From: Bacillus sp. FJAT-47783 | GTDB lineage: Bacteria > Bacillota > Bacilli > Bacillales > Aeribacillaceae | Length of the DNA: 64,000 bases | Assembly: GCF_022808615.1 (NCBI RefSeq) | Contig: NZ_JAKZKS010000004.1 | Span: 1 to 64,000, forward strand | Reading direction: 5' to 3' | In this document: one piece after another, positions 8,709 to 19,057 of the stretch | Layout: the number at the start of each line of letters is the position of its first letter | Position numbering within the stretch: position 1 is the stretch's first letter | Position numbers and translations under genes: made by a program | Notes under the pieces: model-generated | Database searches by the model: none | Told to the model about the DNA's origin: nothing | The model's input: only the letters and a program-made list of their open reading frames with translations

Positions 8709-9791
8709 ATGAACCATTCATTATTCCCTAGTGAAACGGAAAAATGGGTACCAGATTCTTATCGAAAAGAGTATCGCCGCTTTAAACGTGTAACAGACGT
8801 TTTAACAACACAACCGGAACCATCAGTTGGCCAAACACCGAAGGAAGTGATTTGGACAAAGAATAAAGCAAAGCTGTACCGTTATCAACCAGCTAAAGAA
8901 AAAAAATATAAAGTGCCTATTTTAATGATTTACGCATTAATTAATAAGCCATACGTCCTCGATTTAACACCTGGAAGCAGCTTAATCGAATATTTAACGG
9001 ATCGCGGACATGATGTGTATTTATTAGACTGGGGCACTCCAGGATATGAAGATCAACATATGAAACTTGATCACTACATTTTAGATTATATTCCTCGTGC
9101 CGTGAAGAAAGTGCTCAGTCATTCAAATGCGAATGAAATTAGTTTATTAGGATACTGCATGGGTGGAACGATGACATCTATCTTTGCTGCTTTACACGAT
9201 GAACTTCCGATTCGCAACCTTATTTTCTTAACGAGTCCGTTTGACTTCTCAGATGCTGGATTGTATTCAAACTGGTTGGATGAGCGATATTTCAATATTG
9301 ATAAAATGGTTGATACACTTGGAATCATTCCACCAGATATGATTGATACGGGGAATAAAATGTTAAAACCAATTGTCAATTTCGTTGGCCCTTACGTCAC
9401 GCTTGCCGATCGTGTTGAAAATGAAAAGTTCGTGAAAAATTGGTCTCTCATGCAAAAATGGGTCAATGACGGGATCCCATTCCCAGGAGAAGCATTTAGA
9501 CAATGGATTAGAGAATTTTATCAACAAAATAAATTAATAAACGATGAACTAATGATTCGTGGGTATAAAGTGGAATTAAATAAGATTAAAGCAAACATTT
9601 TAAATATTGCAGCTGAGCGTGATCATATTGCAACACCTAACCAAGTGGAACCATTAATGAATAAAGTGTCAAGTAAAGATAAAACGTACTTCCTTATGCC
9701 AACAGGTCACGTATCTGTTGTTGTCGGAGGAGCAGCTGTGAAAAAGACATATCCAACGATCGAAGAATGGTTAAAAGAACGTTCTAAATAA
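8709..9791 (+). CDS. phaC: PHA synthase catalytic subunit PhaC (class IV)
   Basis: A 360-residue alpha/beta-hydrolase-fold polymerase that joins (R)-3-hydroxyacyl-CoA units into polyester at the granule surface. The lipase-like box GYCMGG carries the nucleophile Cys150; Asp305 (AERDHIATP) and His334 (PTGHVSVVVG) complete the triad. The short length, without the N-terminal domain of class I enzymes, and the neighbouring phaR place it in class IV. AAGGAGG lies 9 nt before the start. The operon ends at the strong hairpin at 9976. Confidence 0.95.
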   Translation: MNHSLFPSETEKWVPDSYRKEYRRFKRVTDVLTTQPEPSVGQTPKEVIWTKNKAKLYRYQPAKEKKYKVPILMIYALINKPYVLDLTPGSSLIEYLTDRGHDVYLLDWGTPGYEDQHMKLDHYILDYIPRAVKKVLSHSNANEISLLGYCMGGTMTSIFAALHDELPIRNLIFLTSPFDFSDAGLYSNWLDERYFNIDKMVDTLGIIPPDMIDTGNKMLKPIVNFVGPYVTLADRVENEKFVKNWSLMQKWVNDGIPFPGEAFRQWIREFYQQNKLINDELMIRGYKVELNKIKANILNIAAERDHIATPNQVEPLMNKVSSKDKTYFLMPTGHVSVVVGGAAVKKTYPTIEEWLKERSK

Positions 9792-9796
9792 GAAAA

Positions 9797-9915
9797 GCAC
9801 AAGGCGCCCCAATTGCGACTAACTGTTGCCCACGTCATGTGAGCAACGTCGCACTGTCGTCATCTTGACACTGCGACAAGCACAAGTTAAGCCGAGACTA
9901 AAATGTGCCTTGTGC
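9797..9915. repeat. Structured intergenic element after phaC
   Basis: Outer arms of 9 bp (GCACAAGGC at 9797-9805, complement at 9907-9915) enclose a second 11-bp hairpin with one mismatch (GTCGCA.TGTC and its complement). The sequence resembles the common extragenic repeats of Bacillaceae (AAGCRCAAGGCGCC type), but copy number cannot be judged here. No coding potential was seen. Confidence 0.5.
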
Positions 9916-9975
9916 ACCCTCTTGTGAGCTAGAGCTGGGCATTGAAGAGCCGAGAAAGCTTTATCGACTTGATAT

Positions 9976-10027
9976 AAAAAAGCGAAAGAACTGCTGTTTG
10001 TAATGGACAGCAGTTCTTTCGCTTTTT
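9976..10027. terminator. Strong bidirectional terminator between phaC and odhB
   Basis: A stem of about 20 bp (9976-9996 with 10007-10027) with a 10-nt loop, A-rich on the left and T-rich on the right, between convergent operons. Confidence 0.92.
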
Positions 10028-10214
10028 AATAGACGACAAAAGCGCAAACACCACCTTGCTCAGTCTCAGACATAAATGTTCTTATGACGTCACGTATTTG
10101 ACTTGAGGAATAGATGCTGGAGCAAGACGTAAACATCTCTATATCTAAACGTTAAAAAGTTTAAACAAACAATAAGAAAAAGGAAGGAACGTGATTTGTT
10201 CCTCCCCTTCATCA

Positions 10215-11447
10215 TTATCCTTCTAATAATAATTGTTCTGGATCTTCAAGTAAATCTTTAATTGTTGCAAGGAAGCTGACAGCTTCTTTTCCATCGATAA
10301 TGCGGTGGTCATAAGATAATGCAATGTACATCATCGGACGGTTTTCCATGCGTTCTGCATCGATGGCAACCGGACGAAGTTGAATTTTATGCATGCCTAA
10401 AATTCCAACTTGTGGGCCATTTAAAATTGGTGTGGAGAGAAGCGAGCCAAATACGCCACCGTTTGTAATCGTGAACGTACCACCTTGCAATTCTTTTAAT
10501 GTTAGTTTATTGTCACGAGCTTTGCCCGCTAAGTTCATGATTTCTCGTTCAATTTGAGCAAATGTTAAGCGATCTGCATCACGAACTACCGGTACGACTA
10601 GACCGTCATCTGTCGATACAGCGACACCGATGTCATAAAATTTCTTTAATACGATTTCATCACCTTGAATTTCTGCATTTAATAACGGGAATTTCTTCAA
10701 GGCTGCAACGACTGCTTTCGTGAAGAAAGACATAAAGCCTAAACGAACATCGTGTTGTTCAAAGAATTGATCTTTACGACGTTTTCGAAGGTTCATGACA
10801 GCCGTCATATCAATCTCATTAAATGTTGTAAGCATTGCAGCTGTTTGTTGAACTTCAACAAGGCGTTTCGCAATCGTTTGGCGACGACGAGTCATACGAA
10901 TGCGTTCAACGGACTTTGTATCTTCAACTTGTTGTGCTGCTACAGGCTTTTGTGGAGCTTCTTGTTTTACCACTTGTTTCGGCTCTTGGTATGACTCAAT
11001 ATCTTGTTTTCGAACGCGTCCTAGTGGATCTTGTGTTGGTACTGCTGATAAATTGATACCTTTTTCACGCGCTAATTTTCTTGCAGCCGGCGAAGCGATA
11101 GGGCGATCTTTTACCGCTACATCCACTTCTTCCTTTTCTTGCTGAACATTTTTTTGTTCAGCTACTGGTGCTGCTTCTTCAGTCGCTGCCTCATTTTGTA
11201 CCGGTGCTTCTCCACTTTCATCAATAATACCGATAACTTCTCCAACTTGAACGGTATCTCCTTCGTTCTTATGAATTTCTGTTAAAATTCCTTCATGCTC
11301 TGCTGTGATTTCTACATTTACTTTGTCTGTTTCAAGTTCTAAAATATATTCGCCTTTTTCTATTTTATCCCCTGGTTTTTTCAACCAACTTGAAATCGTT
11401 CCTTCAAAAATGGATTCTGCAAGCTCAGGAACTTTAATTTCAGCCAT
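10215..11447 (-). CDS. odhB: 2-oxoglutarate dehydrogenase E2, dihydrolipoamide succinyltransferase
   Basis: A 410-residue E2 core of the 2-oxoglutarate dehydrogenase complex; it transfers the succinyl group from lipoyl to CoA in the TCA cycle. Domains in order: a lipoyl domain with the modified Lys42 in ELETDKVNV, a peripheral-subunit-binding domain near residues 115-150 ([18 protein letters not shown]), and the catalytic domain with [11 protein letters not shown] near the C terminus. Pro/Ala/Glu/Gln linkers separate them. It follows odhA by 18 bp in one operon. E3 is not in the window. Confidence 0.97.
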   Translation of the reverse strand: MAEIKVPELAESIFEGTISSWLKKPGDKIEKGEYILELETDKVNVEITAEHEGILTEIHKNEGDTVQVGEVIGIIDESGEAPVQNEAATEEAAPVAEQKNVQQEKEEVDVAVKDRPIASPAARKLAREKGINLSAVPTQDPLGRVRKQDIESYQEPKQVVKQEAPQKPVAAQQVEDTKSVERIRMTRRRQTIAKRLVEVQQTAAMLTTFNEIDMTAVMNLRKRRKDQFFEQHDVRLGFMSFFTKAVVAALKKFPLLNAEIQGDEIVLKKFYDIGVAVSTDDGLVVPVVRDADRLTFAQIEREIMNLAGKARDNKLTLKELQGGTFTITNGGVFGSLLSTPILNGPQVGILGMHKIQLRPVAIDAERMENRPMMYIALSYDHRIIDGKEAVSFLATIKDLLEDPEQLLLEG

Positions 11448-11465
11448 TTTTAAAAATCCCCCTTG

Positions 11466-14324
11466 TTAATTCCGAGTTAGCGCTTTTGTTGTTAATGCTT
11501 CTGTTAAAATTCGATTTTGCTCTTTTTTATGAACATTAGGATCTCCTTCTGCAGGGCTTGAACGTCTAGGGCGTCCAATGTATTTCACGTCCACTCCATC
11601 CGGAGCCATTTTTCTTAACTGCGGATCCATAAAAATCCAAGAGCCCATGTTCATCGGTTCTTCTTGAACCCAAACAATCTCTTCTAAGTTTTTAAAACGA
11701 TTAAACAGTTGCTCAAGACCTTTCTTAGGGAATGGATATAACTGTTCAATTCGTGCAATGTGCAGCCAATCAAGTGATGTTTCCTTTGATACACGATCGG
11801 CTAAATCAATCGCGATTTTACCCGAACATAACACAAGTCGTTTTACTTGATCAGGTTTTTCTCCTAATCCCTGTTGATCAATGATCGTTTGGAATGAACC
11901 TGAAACGAGTTCATTGACATTTGAAACCGTATGTGGGTTTCTTAAAAGACTCTTCGGCGTCATGATGATTAATGGACGGACTTCCTCACGTGTTAATACC
12001 GCCGCTTGGCGACGTAAAATGTGGAAATATTGTGCTGCGCTTGTTACGTTTGCGACTGTCCAGTTATTTTCCGCTGCAAGCTGCAAGTAGCGTTCCAGTC
12101 GTCCGCTTGAATGTTCTGGCCCTTGCCCTTCAAAGCCATGTGGCAGGAGCATAACAAGTCCAGACTTTTGTCCCCATTTCGCACGACCTGCTGAAATGAA
12201 TTGGTCAAACATGACTTGGGCAACGTTTGCAAAGTCACCAAATTGTGCTTCCCATAATACTAACGTCTCAGGAGAGAAAACATTATACCCATATTCAAAT
12301 CCTAATACCGATGTTTCCGATAATGGACTGTTATGAACAGCAAACGATGCATCTAGGTCAGACATGTGATGCAGTGGTGAGAAGTTTTCTCCTGTTTCAA
12401 CGTTATGAAGGACAATATGACGATGAGCAAATGTACCGCGTTCAGAATCTTGTCCCGTGAGTCGGATTGGTGTACCGTCTTTTAAAATAGACGCAAAGGC
12501 AAACGCTTCCGCCAACGACCAATCGACTTTGCGTTCTTCCGAATAAACTTTTGCTCTCCGATCTAAAATACGTTGAAGTTTCTTAAAAGGTTGGAAACCT
12601 TCTGGAAACTTGATTAGTTCATCGTTAATCGTATTTAACTGCTCTTCCGAAACGCCTGTATCGACAACTGGAAGCCCGGAGCTAACCGTTTCTGGAACGT
12701 GGATGTCTTCAACTTCATCTTTACGTTTCGGCACTTTTTCACTTGCTTTTTTAAGTTTCTGTTCAATGTCGTTTTGAATTTGCTCGATTTGTTCTTTCGT
12801 TGTAATCCCCATTCCTAAAAGCTGATCAGCATAGATTTTTCGAATGGTATCATGCTTTTGAATTTTTTTATATAATAGCGGGTTTGTCGCTACCGGTTCA
12901 TCCATTTCATTATGACCGTACCTGCGATAACCAATTAAATCGATTAAAAAGTCTTTATGAAACTTTTGACGGTACAAGTGAGCGATGTAAATAGCCGCTA
13001 AACACGCTTCTGGATCATCTGCATTGACATGAACGATTGGTATTTCAAACCCTTTTGCTAAGTCACTCGCATATTTTGTTGAACGAGAGTCTCGGCTTTC
13101 TGTCGTAAATCCAATCATATTGTTTGCAATGATGTGAACCGTACCGCCTGTTTTATACCCCTCTAATTGGCTTAAGTTTAACGTTTCAGCGACGACACCT
13201 TCACCAGGGAATGCCGCATCACCATGAATTAAAACAGCCATCGATTTTTGCACGTCTTGTGCAGGGTATCCACTCTTTGTGCGATCATCTTGAGCCGCTC
13301 TCGTATATCCCTCTACAATCGGGTCAATAAATTCTAAGTGACTCGGATTGTTGGCTAACGTTAAACGCGCTTGAACAGTATTATCATTTTTAATTTGCTT
13401 ATCTGCACCTAAGTGATATTTTACATCACCGCTCCAACCATAGTTAATCCCAATCGAACCTTCTGAAGGTACGAGCTCTTTATTCGGAGCGTGTTGAAAC
13501 TCGGAAAAGATTAACTCATATGGCTTTCCTAACACGTGCGCTAACACACTTAAACGGCCACGGTGCGCCATTCCAATATTAATATTCGTTGTCCCATGTT
13601 GGACAGATTCTTGAATTAACTCATCAAGCATTGGAACAAGCATGTCCAATCCTTCGATTGAGAATCGCTTTTGTCCGACGAATGTGCGATGCAGGAAACT
13701 TTCAAAGCCTTCTACTTCTGATAAACGCTTTAAAATGGATAAACGTTTTTCATTGGATAAGTCCCTGAAAATCTTCCCAGACTCCACCATTTCATTTAGC
13801 CATTGCTTTTCTTCAATTTCATGAACATGTTGAAATTCAAAGGCAATAGATTTTGTGTAAACCTCTTTTAAATAATCAATTGCTTCAACACCCGTTTTTA
13901 CATAATCCGGTGCGTGTGGGCATAAAATTTTCGCCGGAATTTCATTTAAATCTTCTTTCGTTAAATCATATCGAGATAAATCTAATACATCACGATATTC
14001 TGGCTGAATACCCATCGGATAAATGGAAGCATTTAAATGACCGTATGTACGGATATCTTCGGCAAATTTCACAGCAGATGCAACTTTTTGTAGTTTTTGA
14101 ATACTGACTGCTATTTGCTGTACTTTCGGTGTGAAACCAACCTCTTTTTCACCTGATTCGTCTAACACTTGCGGAGCTCCCCAAGCATCAAACATATCCC
14201 TTAGTTCTGGATCGACAGAACTTGGGTCTTGTAAATACTCTTCATACAGTTCCATGACATATCCTAAATTTGGACCGTGAAAATGTTGCCATGGATGGAC
14301 ACGACTTGCAGAATGTTCTTCCAT
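11466..14324 (-). CDS. odhA: 2-oxoglutarate dehydrogenase E1
   Basis: A 952-residue thiamine-diphosphate enzyme that decarboxylates 2-oxoglutarate and succinylates the lipoyl group of OdhB. The N-terminal E1 motif [18 protein letters not shown], the ThDP-binding region [12 protein letters not shown]...NNMIGFTT and the C-terminal transketolase-like domain ([21 protein letters not shown]) are present. Length is normal for OdhA. It is the first gene of the odhAB operon, with about 300 bp of upstream regulatory space that includes an imperfect inverted repeat. Confidence 0.97.
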   Translation of the reverse strand: MEEHSASRVHPWQHFHGPNLGYVMELYEEYLQDPSSVDPELRDMFDAWGAPQVLDESGEKEVGFTPKVQQIAVSIQKLQKVASAVKFAEDIRTYGHLNASIYPMGIQPEYRDVLDLSRYDLTKEDLNEIPAKILCPHAPDYVKTGVEAIDYLKEVYTKSIAFEFQHVHEIEEKQWLNEMVESGKIFRDLSNEKRLSILKRLSEVEGFESFLHRTFVGQKRFSIEGLDMLVPMLDELIQESVQHGTTNINIGMAHRGRLSVLAHVLGKPYELIFSEFQHAPNKELVPSEGSIGINYGWSGDVKYHLGADKQIKNDNTVQARLTLANNPSHLEFIDPIVEGYTRAAQDDRTKSGYPAQDVQKSMAVLIHGDAAFPGEGVVAETLNLSQLEGYKTGGTVHIIANNMIGFTTESRDSRSTKYASDLAKGFEIPIVHVNADDPEACLAAIYIAHLYRQKFHKDFLIDLIGYRRYGHNEMDEPVATNPLLYKKIQKHDTIRKIYADQLLGMGITTKEQIEQIQNDIEQKLKKASEKVPKRKDEVEDIHVPETVSSGLPVVDTGVSEEQLNTINDELIKFPEGFQPFKKLQRILDRRAKVYSEERKVDWSLAEAFAFASILKDGTPIRLTGQDSERGTFAHRHIVLHNVETGENFSPLHHMSDLDASFAVHNSPLSETSVLGFEYGYNVFSPETLVLWEAQFGDFANVAQVMFDQFISAGRAKWGQKSGLVMLLPHGFEGQGPEHSSGRLERYLQLAAENNWTVANVTSAAQYFHILRRQAAVLTREEVRPLIIMTPKSLLRNPHTVSNVNELVSGSFQTIIDQQGLGEKPDQVKRLVLCSGKIAIDLADRVSKETSLDWLHIARIEQLYPFPKKGLEQLFNRFKNLEEIVWVQEEPMNMGSWIFMDPQLRKMAPDGVDVKYIGRPRRSSPAEGDPNVHKKEQNRILTEALTTKALTRN

Positions 14325-14401
14325 CTCGCAAAAACCCCCAATGATCTCTTAATCATTAGAATCATATATGAATTCTGACTAGTTTTACTTTCAAAGCCTA
14401 G

Positions 14402-14454
14402 TATACTATTCTTTTGGCTATTTGTTTAGTCGATAATTGTCAAAAGATAGTATA
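14402..14454. promoter_or_regulatory. Inverted repeat in the odhA upstream region
   Basis: The arms TATACTATTCTTTTG (14402-14416) and CAAAAGATAGTATA (14441-14454) are complementary except for one extra base. A minus-strand TTGACA (14438-14443) falls beside and partly in the second arm. It lies 78-130 bp before the odhA start. Regulator unknown. Confidence 0.4.
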
Positions 14455-14595
14455 AAACGCTTCCACATGTATTTTAACACTATTCACCTTTTTACACCAA
14501 CAAAAATTACTTAAAAATTAACATTTTTGCTAAAGAATTTTCACATTTTTCTTTGATGTTATAATCAGATTTTTCAAAACTTAATGATTAAAGTG

Positions 14596-14624
14596 AAAAA
14601 GAGGAGGCTCTCCCCCTCTTTTTT
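14596..14624 (-). terminator. Terminator of the yojN-yojO unit
   Basis: The stem AAAAAGAGG with CCTCTTTTT has a 10-nt loop, directly beyond the yojO stop, with a T run on the minus strand. Confidence 0.85.
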
Positions 14625-14625
14625 A

Positions 14626-16548
14626 TCATCCGATACTTTTTTGTAATAGCTTTTTCAATAATGGAAATAAAATAGTTGGAAGTTCATGAATGTCAGAGAC
14701 GATAATACTATAATTCCCATAAATATTTTCAATCGTTTTTTTTGCACTTTCCTCCACTTGTCCATTCGATAAAAAGATATTGATCACTTCAATCCCTTTT
14801 TTTCTTGCTTCAAGTACAGCTTCGTGTGTATCAACGATGCCATTTTGCTCATAGCTGTATGCAGCAGGTTCACCATCCGAAAAAATAATTAAAAATTTCT
14901 GTTTTTCGCATCGATTTATTAAGTCCTTTGTCATATGACGAATGGCAAAACCGTCTCGATTATCTTCCTGCGGTTCAAGTTGAACAATTTCTGGTCCTGA
15001 CGCTGAATGAAACGATGTATGAAAGTCGATAACGGTCTGAAAGTAGTTTGGATGATAAGTATTTGTTGCCTCGCCTGTATCTTCCCAAAACCCGACAATT
15101 TTATGAGGAACAAGCACACTTTTTAACGATTCATGAAACAGAATAATTCCTCGCTTCGTTTCATCCATTTTGTCATACATAGACGCAGAACAGTCGACTA
15201 ATAATGTAAAAACAGCATCAATTTGTGATGAAGGGTGTATCTTTTTATAAAAAATTCGTGGATTTTCTTCCGTCCATATTTTCAAAAGCTTTTTGCTTAA
15301 ACGTCCGTAATGGAAATCTGTTTTGGGTCGCTCATTTTTATGTTCTAACGTTTTTTGAATGATCGTTTTTAATTTCTTTTGAAACGGTACAATGTCTTTT
15401 TTCATCAAATCGTATCGGACTTTATCTTCCGAGGAAACGGGTTTTAACTCTTTATCCTTTCGTTTAGCAAACTTATTTTCTTTCCCGTATGAATGATTAG
15501 TACCACTTTTCTCTTCTTGTTCACTCATTCGCTCCGCTTCCATGTTAGCATAATCGTTCAATGCAGATTGTTGTGAACGTCCTTGAACCATCGCTAATGC
15601 TTGATCGTGTGCGTCTCCTTCGCGAGCAGTCCCTTCACCCATTAAGTCGGTTTTTGTGCCATGCTCTAAGTCAAATTGAAGGAAGCTTTTCGTTGGTTTA
15701 CTTGTTTCTCGGTGCCATGTCGGCATCTTATCTTCATGAATATCTTCGTCGCCCTCTTTTACATCAGTTAACTCATCATCGTTATCGAGTTGATTCGTAC
15801 GTTTTAAATCATCAAACGTCAATCCATTTTGATCCTCATGAAAATCCATTTCTGGCAAAATAAAATAAGTGTTAAATAAATCCTTTGGCAAAACCTCTTC
15901 TAAAACCTCTACGATTTGCTCTGTAATCCGTTTAATATCGTCTGTTGAATTTGCTTCATACACCTTTTCTAATTGACTTTTTAAAAACGGTACGACTAAA
16001 TCGATGTCTTCATGTATACTTGGAATCTCTTGTAAAGGTGATGTTGCATTTAACAATAAATACATGCCTGTAAAGAAAGCATCTGTATAAACACTTCTTT
16101 CCAAATTGGCGGTCAGCTGTGTCTCATAATACTTTCGGTATAAAGCTCTTCTTTTTTGGAACGCTTTCTTTGTGCCAGGTCTCAATGTAACAATGATGTC
16201 TTCAAGCCGATTATCTTCTAACATCATAAATAACTGCCGACCGAAGTTTTCGACAGGTGATGATTTTACCTTTTTTAAAAAACGTTCAACCGTTAAATAG
16301 TTCGTGTGATGGTAGCTTCCAATACTTCGTAAGTACACATCAGATTTCATGCCAAACATTTTATCTTGTTCGGGTCGATGATTCCAAAAATGACTAACGT
16401 AAATGGTTTTCTCAATCGGATGATAGTACGACTGCACCCCAAATTGGACAGTTAATTCCCGCTCATTCGTAAATGTTTTTGCTAGGTCAACGAGCTCCAT
16501 AAAAGCGAAGGAGTCGACGATTTCGTCATTAAATTTAATAAACCTCAT
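14626..16548 (-). CDS. yojO: VWA-domain protein YojO (CbbO/NorD-like partner of a MoxR ATPase)
   Basis: A 640-residue protein with an N-terminal helical region, an acidic, low-complexity middle (about residues 255-375) and a C-terminal von Willebrand A domain. The MIDAS motif DCSASMYDK and downstream FSDGEP are intact, so it should bind Mg2+. Proteins of this type work with the adjacent MoxR-family AAA+ ATPase to remodel or insert cofactors into a client protein; the client is unknown. The ATG at 16548 has GAGG 8 nt upstream; an in-frame TTG at 16566 would overlap yojN. The gene order yojN-yojO next to odhA is as in B. subtilis. Confidence 0.88.
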   Translation of the reverse strand: MRFIKFNDEIVDSFAFMELVDLAKTFTNERELTVQFGVQSYYHPIEKTIYVSHFWNHRPEQDKMFGMKSDVYLRSIGSYHHTNYLTVERFLKKVKSSPVENFGRQLFMMLEDNRLEDIIVTLRPGTKKAFQKRRALYRKYYETQLTANLERSVYTDAFFTGMYLLLNATSPLQEIPSIHEDIDLVVPFLKSQLEKVYEANSTDDIKRITEQIVEVLEEVLPKDLFNTYFILPEMDFHEDQNGLTFDDLKRTNQLDNDDELTDVKEGDEDIHEDKMPTWHRETSKPTKSFLQFDLEHGTKTDLMGEGTAREGDAHDQALAMVQGRSQQSALNDYANMEAERMSEQEEKSGTNHSYGKENKFAKRKDKELKPVSSEDKVRYDLMKKDIVPFQKKLKTIIQKTLEHKNERPKTDFHYGRLSKKLLKIWTEENPRIFYKKIHPSSQIDAVFTLLVDCSASMYDKMDETKRGIILFHESLKSVLVPHKIVGFWEDTGEATNTYHPNYFQTVIDFHTSFHSASGPEIVQLEPQEDNRDGFAIRHMTKDLINRCEKQKFLIIFSDGEPAAYSYEQNGIVDTHEAVLEARKKGIEVINIFLSNGQVEESAKKTIENIYGNYSIIVSDIHELPTILFPLLKKLLQKSIG

Positions 16549-16558
16549 ACTGAAAACC

Positions 16559-17446
16559 TCATTCAAAAATCGTTTCTGCTATATTACGAATCGCAGCTTT
16601 TTCTCGTTCATCATCAAGCTTACCGACAATGCCTCTCTCAACTGCTCGTTTTGGAGGTAAATAAACGGCTAAATCACACGTGTCAAGAAGAGCACGAATC
16701 GATGCTGCTTCTTCAGCCATATGACCATTTTGAACGAGTGTTATAATATCTGTGGATAGTGTAACAAATTTTTCGATCATAGTTGGATCTGTAAGTTTTG
16801 ATTGCCCGTTGATCACTTCTTTTAATGTTTCACCGTGGATATACGGGACATCGATCATAACAAATCGATTTTTCAGCGCTTCATTTAATGGGACTGTTCC
16901 GACATATCCTTCATTAATCGCCGCAATAACGCCGAACCCTTTCTTCGCTTTAATGACTTCACCTGTAAAAGGGTTTGTTATCGTTTTTCTATAATCAAGC
17001 ACACCATTTAAGATTGGAAGCGTTTCTGGTTTTGCCATATTAATTTCATCAATGTATAGGAAATGTCCCTTTTTCATTGCTTGAATAACGGGCCCTTCAA
17101 CAAACTGAATGGTTTGCTTCCCATTAACATGTTGAATCGTCTTATAGCCTAATAAAGCTTCAGCATCTAAATCTACAGAACAGTTAATACTGTGCATCGG
17201 TGTTGAAAAAGTTGCAGATAATGTTTCTGCTAATTTTGTTTTTCCTGATCCAGTGGGGCCTTTTAACAAAATATTTTTTTCCAACACAAGTGATATAATC
17301 GCATCTTCAATTATTCGATTATCTGATGCAATGTAGCCGCCTTCACCGATTAATCGGAAATCATCCTCCTCTACTTTTTTAGCTTTTCGTTCATTTATGA
17401 TCACTTGAATTTCATCTAGTATTGTATTTTTCATCATATGATTCAT
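16559..17446 (-). CDS. yojN: MoxR-family AAA+ ATPase YojN (CbbQ/NorQ-like)
   Basis: About 295 residues. Walker A is [12 protein letters not shown], Walker B is [12 protein letters not shown], and an arginine-finger region follows ([11 protein letters not shown]). The pore insert [16 protein letters not shown] fits the CbbQ/NorQ/MoxR group. It should act as a hexameric unfoldase-like chaperone with YojO, whose gene starts 10 bp after its stop. The start at 17446 has AAGGGA a few bases upstream. No client gene is evident nearby; odhAB is the closest metabolic operon. Confidence 0.9.
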   Translation of the reverse strand: MNHMMKNTILDEIQVIINERKAKKVEEDDFRLIGEGGYIASDNRIIEDAIISLVLEKNILLKGPTGSGKTKLAETLSATFSTPMHSINCSVDLDAEALLGYKTIQHVNGKQTIQFVEGPVIQAMKKGHFLYIDEINMAKPETLPILNGVLDYRKTITNPFTGEVIKAKKGFGVIAAINEGYVGTVPLNEALKNRFVMIDVPYIHGETLKEVINGQSKLTDPTMIEKFVTLSTDIITLVQNGHMAEEAASIRALLDTCDLAVYLPPKRAVERGIVGKLDDEREKAAIRNIAETIFE

Positions 17447-17529
17447 ATGCAATCCCTTCTTCTTTCAACATTCCAAAATATTATTTTACAAAAAAATATC
17501 GAGAAACACAAAAGGAATACGGGATTATG

Positions 17530-17570
17530 AAAAAAAGAGGATTTCCGCGAGCTTTTCGCAAAAAATCCTC
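17530..17570 (-). terminator. Terminator of cwlS
   Basis: A GAGGATTT/AAATCCTC stem has an inner GCGA/TCGC pair and is followed on the minus strand by a run of seven T. Confidence 0.88.
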
Positions 17571-17580
17571 AACATCTTTT

Positions 17581-18648
17581 TTATTGAAAATATCTTTTCG
17601 CACCAAGATAACGTTGTTTCCAATAGGAATTCGATAAACTTGAAGTCATTACACCGCTTGAGCTTGCGTGAATAAATTGATTATTTCCTAAATAAATTCC
17701 CATATGGGATGGCCCTTTTTTATAGGTTTCAAAATATACAAAGTCCCCAACAGCAGGTTTTTGAACTGGTTTCATTATATTCCAATACCCTGCCGTATTT
17801 AAGCGGGATATGGATGTTACTTTATTCATTACATAATAGATAAATCCACTGCAATCAAATCCAGAAGGAGTATTGCCTCCCCATTTGTACGGGATTCCGG
17901 TTAATTTTTTCGCCTCTTGAATCATGACAAGAACTTTTCCATTTGTAACGGAGGAGTTTGAATCATCTTTCGTTTTTTCTGATTCATCTGGTGTTGAAGG
18001 ATTAGATGATGATTGTGAAACTTTTAATACTTGTCCAGGATAAATGATATCCGATTTTAATTGATTCATAGACTTAATGCTTTGTACCGATATGTTTAAG
18101 AGATTGGCGATTTTCCATAAGGAGTCGCCGGATTTAACTGTATATGTACTTTTTTTCCCGTTATTCGAGTGATCGTTTGAACCGTTGGATGGAGTAGAAG
18201 GTGGCTTTGACTCAGAGTGATCTGAACTCCCCTTTGATACTTTTAACTTCTGCCCAGGATAAATGATATCTCCTTTCAACCCATTCCACGATTTTAGCTC
18301 ACTAATAGTCGTTTTATACTTTTTCGAAATCAGCCATAAAGAATCACCTTTTTGAACCGTATACGTCGAGCTCTTTTGAGGATTTGGGCTAGTTCCCTTT
18401 TCTGCGCTCGGCTTCTTCAAATCAGGTGTTGATTTTAATGGAATTTGTAAAGATTGGCCGACATAGATCATTTCTGTTTTAAGTCCGTTTGCATCCTTAA
18501 TCGCTGAAACTGATATTTGATACTTTTTGGAAATGCTCCACAATGTATCACCGGATTGAACTTTTATGCTTTCTGCATTGGCAAATGTAGAAAACATCGA
18601 TGATCCGATGACAGCTGTAGTCGTTAGTCCGATTATTTTCCGATTCAT
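17581..18648 (-). CDS. cwlS: LysM-NlpC/P60 peptidoglycan endopeptidase CwlS-like
   Basis: A 355-residue secreted wall hydrolase. A signal peptide ends at about residue 25 (STFANA-ES). Three LysM repeats follow at roughly 27-71, 95-139 and 168-212, each with GDxLWxIxxxY or similar, separated by Ser/Pro/Asn linkers. The NlpC/P60 domain (about 236-355) carries the catalytic Cys in [10 protein letters not shown] and the His in [10 protein letters not shown]. It should cleave D-Glu-meso-DAP peptide bonds during cell separation. Its position beside yojN supports CwlS rather than LytE/LytF. AGGAGG lies 11 nt before the ATG. Confidence 0.9.
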   Translation of the reverse strand: MNRKIIGLTTTAVIGSSMFSTFANAESIKVQSGDTLWSISKKYQISVSAIKDANGLKTEMIYVGQSLQIPLKSTPDLKKPSAEKGTSPNPQKSSTYTVQKGDSLWLISKKYKTTISELKSWNGLKGDIIYPGQKLKVSKGSSDHSESKPPSTPSNGSNDHSNNGKKSTYTVKSGDSLWKIANLLNISVQSIKSMNQLKSDIIYPGQVLKVSQSSSNPSTPDESEKTKDDSNSSVTNGKVLVMIQEAKKLTGIPYKWGGNTPSGFDCSGFIYYVMNKVTSISRLNTAGYWNIMKPVQKPAVGDFVYFETYKKGPSHMGIYLGNNQFIHASSSGVMTSSLSNSYWKQRYLGAKRYFQ

Positions 18649-18678
18649 TTTACAACAAACCTCCTAAATGTTAATATT

Positions 18679-18935
18679 TTAACATAATTTTACTAAATAC
18701 AAGTCTAAAAAACTATATTTCTCCTTATGTTTATTTAGCCCAACACTCCTATTCTTCTGGAGATATCCGGAAAATAAATAGGAATCACGTTTCAAAATAC
18801 GAGAAACTTCATCCAAATCATCCCTTTTTATTTATATCGGTCACTAATCCAAAAGTTTGACATCTTTTTTCATATTCTTCGTTAGCATCAATCACTTTAT
18901 CTATGTTTTTATAAAATTCTACATTAACTCTTTTT
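18679..18935 (-). pseudogene. Possible remnant of a small gene
   Basis: In the 409-bp gap upstream of cwlS a GGAGGTG ribosome-like site (about 18937-18943) precedes an ATG followed at once by a stop. From the shifted frame an open stretch of 34 codons begins VEFYKNIDKVIDANEEYEKR (18922 to 18818), then a second frame continues DDLDEVSRILKRDSYLF and ends near 18679. This fits a small helical protein broken by two frame changes. It could equally be chance; no homologue is recognised. Confidence 0.25.
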
Positions 18936-19057
18936 CACCTCCCATTTTTTCCTACTTTTTTCGTCATACGAAATAGTTTTAGCGAATGAAAAAATTGTCA
19001 TTTGTGCTGTTTTTATATATAATTCTTTCGAATGCACATAGGAATTGAGGTTATAAC

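Noticed and set aside
14454-14468. cre-like sequence upstream of odhA (CG core within AAAACGCTTCC)
   Set aside because: Three mismatches to the consensus, including both conserved outer bases; not listed as a site.
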